The notes beneath the pieces were generated by a model. The model was not told the origin of the DNA. It worked only from the letters and a program-made list of their open reading frames with translations, and made no database searches. The position numbers and the translations under genes were made by a program. DNA of 5,838 nt from Acidobacteriota bacterium (lineage in GTDB: Bacteria; Acidobacteriota; Terriglobia; Terriglobales; Acidobacteriaceae): positions 1-5,838 of the forward strand of contig QHZX01000372.1 of the NCBI GenBank assembly GCA_003224835.1, given 5' to 3'. Every line of letters starts with the position of its first letter. The stretch's first letter is position 1. Positions 5,139-5,838 of this stretch are shown one piece after another.

Positions 5139-5501
5139 TCATACGTTAGTGCTTAAAGAAGTGATTAGTCCGTTTAGGGCGCGGCTCACATTCTCTGCCT
5201 CTCGAAGCAGCAGCCCACTTTCCTGGCTGGACGTATAAAGCAGTTGCTCCGCCAATAGGACTTGGGTCTGCAATTCCCAAAGCGAACCGCGGGCGTGAAG
5301 AAGGAAATGAACGAATTCCTTGTTCGAGCGGTGCCCCTTCCCTTCGGCAATGTTGCTCGGCACAGATACTGCTGCTCGTCGCATCTGCTGTGTCAGACCG
5401 TAGGTTTCGGTTTTAGGAAATTCAGCCGTTATTTTGTAAACACGTCCCGTTAGGATCATTGCCTCTTGCCACACTCTCAAATCCCGAAATGATGAAGACA
5501 T
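5139..5501 (-). CDS. Four helix bundle protein, S23 / 23S rRNA intervening-sequence family
   Basis: The 120-residue product has the family signatures LRVWQEAM (8-15), YGLTQQMRRAAVSVPSNIAEG (34-54, given in parts: YGLT, RRAAVSVP, NIAEG) and ARGSLWELQTQ (70-80). It is all-helical and lacks a signal peptide. Members form small pentameric or similar bundles, and their biochemical role is not established. They were first noticed inside intervening sequences of 23S rRNA genes, but many copies, like this one, sit elsewhere in the chromosome. The start at 5501 is preferred to the upstream in-frame ATG at 5564, because GGAG lies six bases before it and because MSSSFRDLRVW matches the normal N-terminus. 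The gene lies between DUF1385 (118-base gap) and prfA (62-base gap) in the same direction and was probably inserted into that pair. Confidence 0.9.
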   Translation of the reverse strand: MSSSFRDLRVWQEAMILTGRVYKITAEFPKTETYGLTQQMRRAAVSVPSNIAEGKGHRSNKEFVHFLLHARGSLWELQTQVLLAEQLLYTSSQESGLLLREAENVSRALNGLITSLSTNV

Positions 5502-5619
5502 GTGCACCTCCAGCGAGAGTTGTAGCAGCCCTCGAATACCATTGTCTGTGACAGATGAACACATGGATTCGATCTAAAGAAGGACGCTGAAATCAGCGGG
5601 CGACGTGCGACGCCTTTAC

Positions 5620-5838
5620 TTAGGCAATCACCAATTCCCCGCCGTGTTCTTTTTCGAGAGTCATGGAGTGCTCTAGGGCGGAGATGGCGCATTCGGCTTG
5701 ATCGTCAGCGGGCGGTTGCGTTGTAACGCGCTGCAGCCAAAGCCCGGGAGCGGTCATGATCGCGAAGAGTGACTTGCGGCGTTTGGCGGCGAAGCGAATG
5801 ATCTCGTAGGAGACACCGGTGATGACGGGCAGCAGGGC
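5620..5838 (-). CDS. DUF1385 (YqhQ-like) membrane protein, C-terminal part; N-terminus off the right edge
   Basis: The 72 visible residues run from the window edge to a TAA stop. They contain LLPVITGVSYEIIRFAAKRR (2-21) and APGLWLQRVTT (30-40), then D-D-Q-A-E-C-A-I-S-A-L. This is the conserved end of DUF1385/YqhQ proteins, which are multi-pass membrane proteins of unknown function found near rpmE, prfA and prmC in many Firmicutes and Acidobacteriota. The hydrophobic segments would lie in the missing N-terminal part. Its position upstream of prfA on the same strand fits that neighbourhood. No function is assigned. Confidence 0.88.
   Translation of the reverse strand, partial: ALLPVITGVSYEIIRFAAKRRKSLFAIMTAPGLWLQRVTTQPPADDQAECAISALEHSMTLEKEHGGELVIA

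Overview
The window looks like a chromosomal stretch from a soil-type Acidobacteriota genome or metagenome bin. This assignment is an inference. It rests on the protein styles (a short-type S-adenosylhomocysteine hydrolase ending in EGT, a GAF-GGDEF protein, DUF1385 next to prfA), moderately high GC, and intergenic spaces littered with short degenerate repeats of the 'accacggagacacggaga' and 'cagcactcag' kind.

Layout from left to right. A minus-strand GAF-GGDEF (diguanylate cyclase type) gene runs off the left edge (1-721), with its own promoter. A gene-free leader of about 390 bases follows. Then come two plus-strand genes of the methionine/SAM cycle, metK (TTG start at 1113) and ahcY (2418-3599), separated by 120 bases of repeat-like DNA. 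A strong intrinsic terminator ends this unit at 3654-3680. About 400 bases without a credible gene (3681-4087) carry several repeats, including two diverged copies of a 42-base sequence. The remaining genes are on the minus strand: a DUF1385 (YqhQ-like) gene running off the right edge, a small four-helix-bundle (S23/23S rRNA intervening-sequence type) gene, and prfA (peptide chain release factor 1). prfA is therefore convergent with ahcY.

The SAM genes fit together simply: MetK makes SAM from methionine and ATP, and AhcY clears the S-adenosylhomocysteine left by methyltransferases.

The most unusual observation concerns two internal deletions. prfA is split into two overlapping frames (ATGA overlap at 4432-4435) and lacks about 30 residues, exactly the block that holds the universal GGQ peptide-release motif. 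ahcY is in frame but lacks about 32 residues, exactly the block with the conserved EGRL-N-L and GHP signatures that contact NAD and adenosine. Both losses are of roughly 90 bases and both remove the most conserved part of an essential or near-essential housekeeping gene. metK and ahcY themselves end in UAG, a codon that needs RF1. The likeliest readings are assembly or sequence artefacts at highly conserved segments, or real pseudogenes with functional copies elsewhere. A genuinely GGQ-less RF1 pair is the exotic alternative. Apart from this, I see no new multi-gene system in the window.
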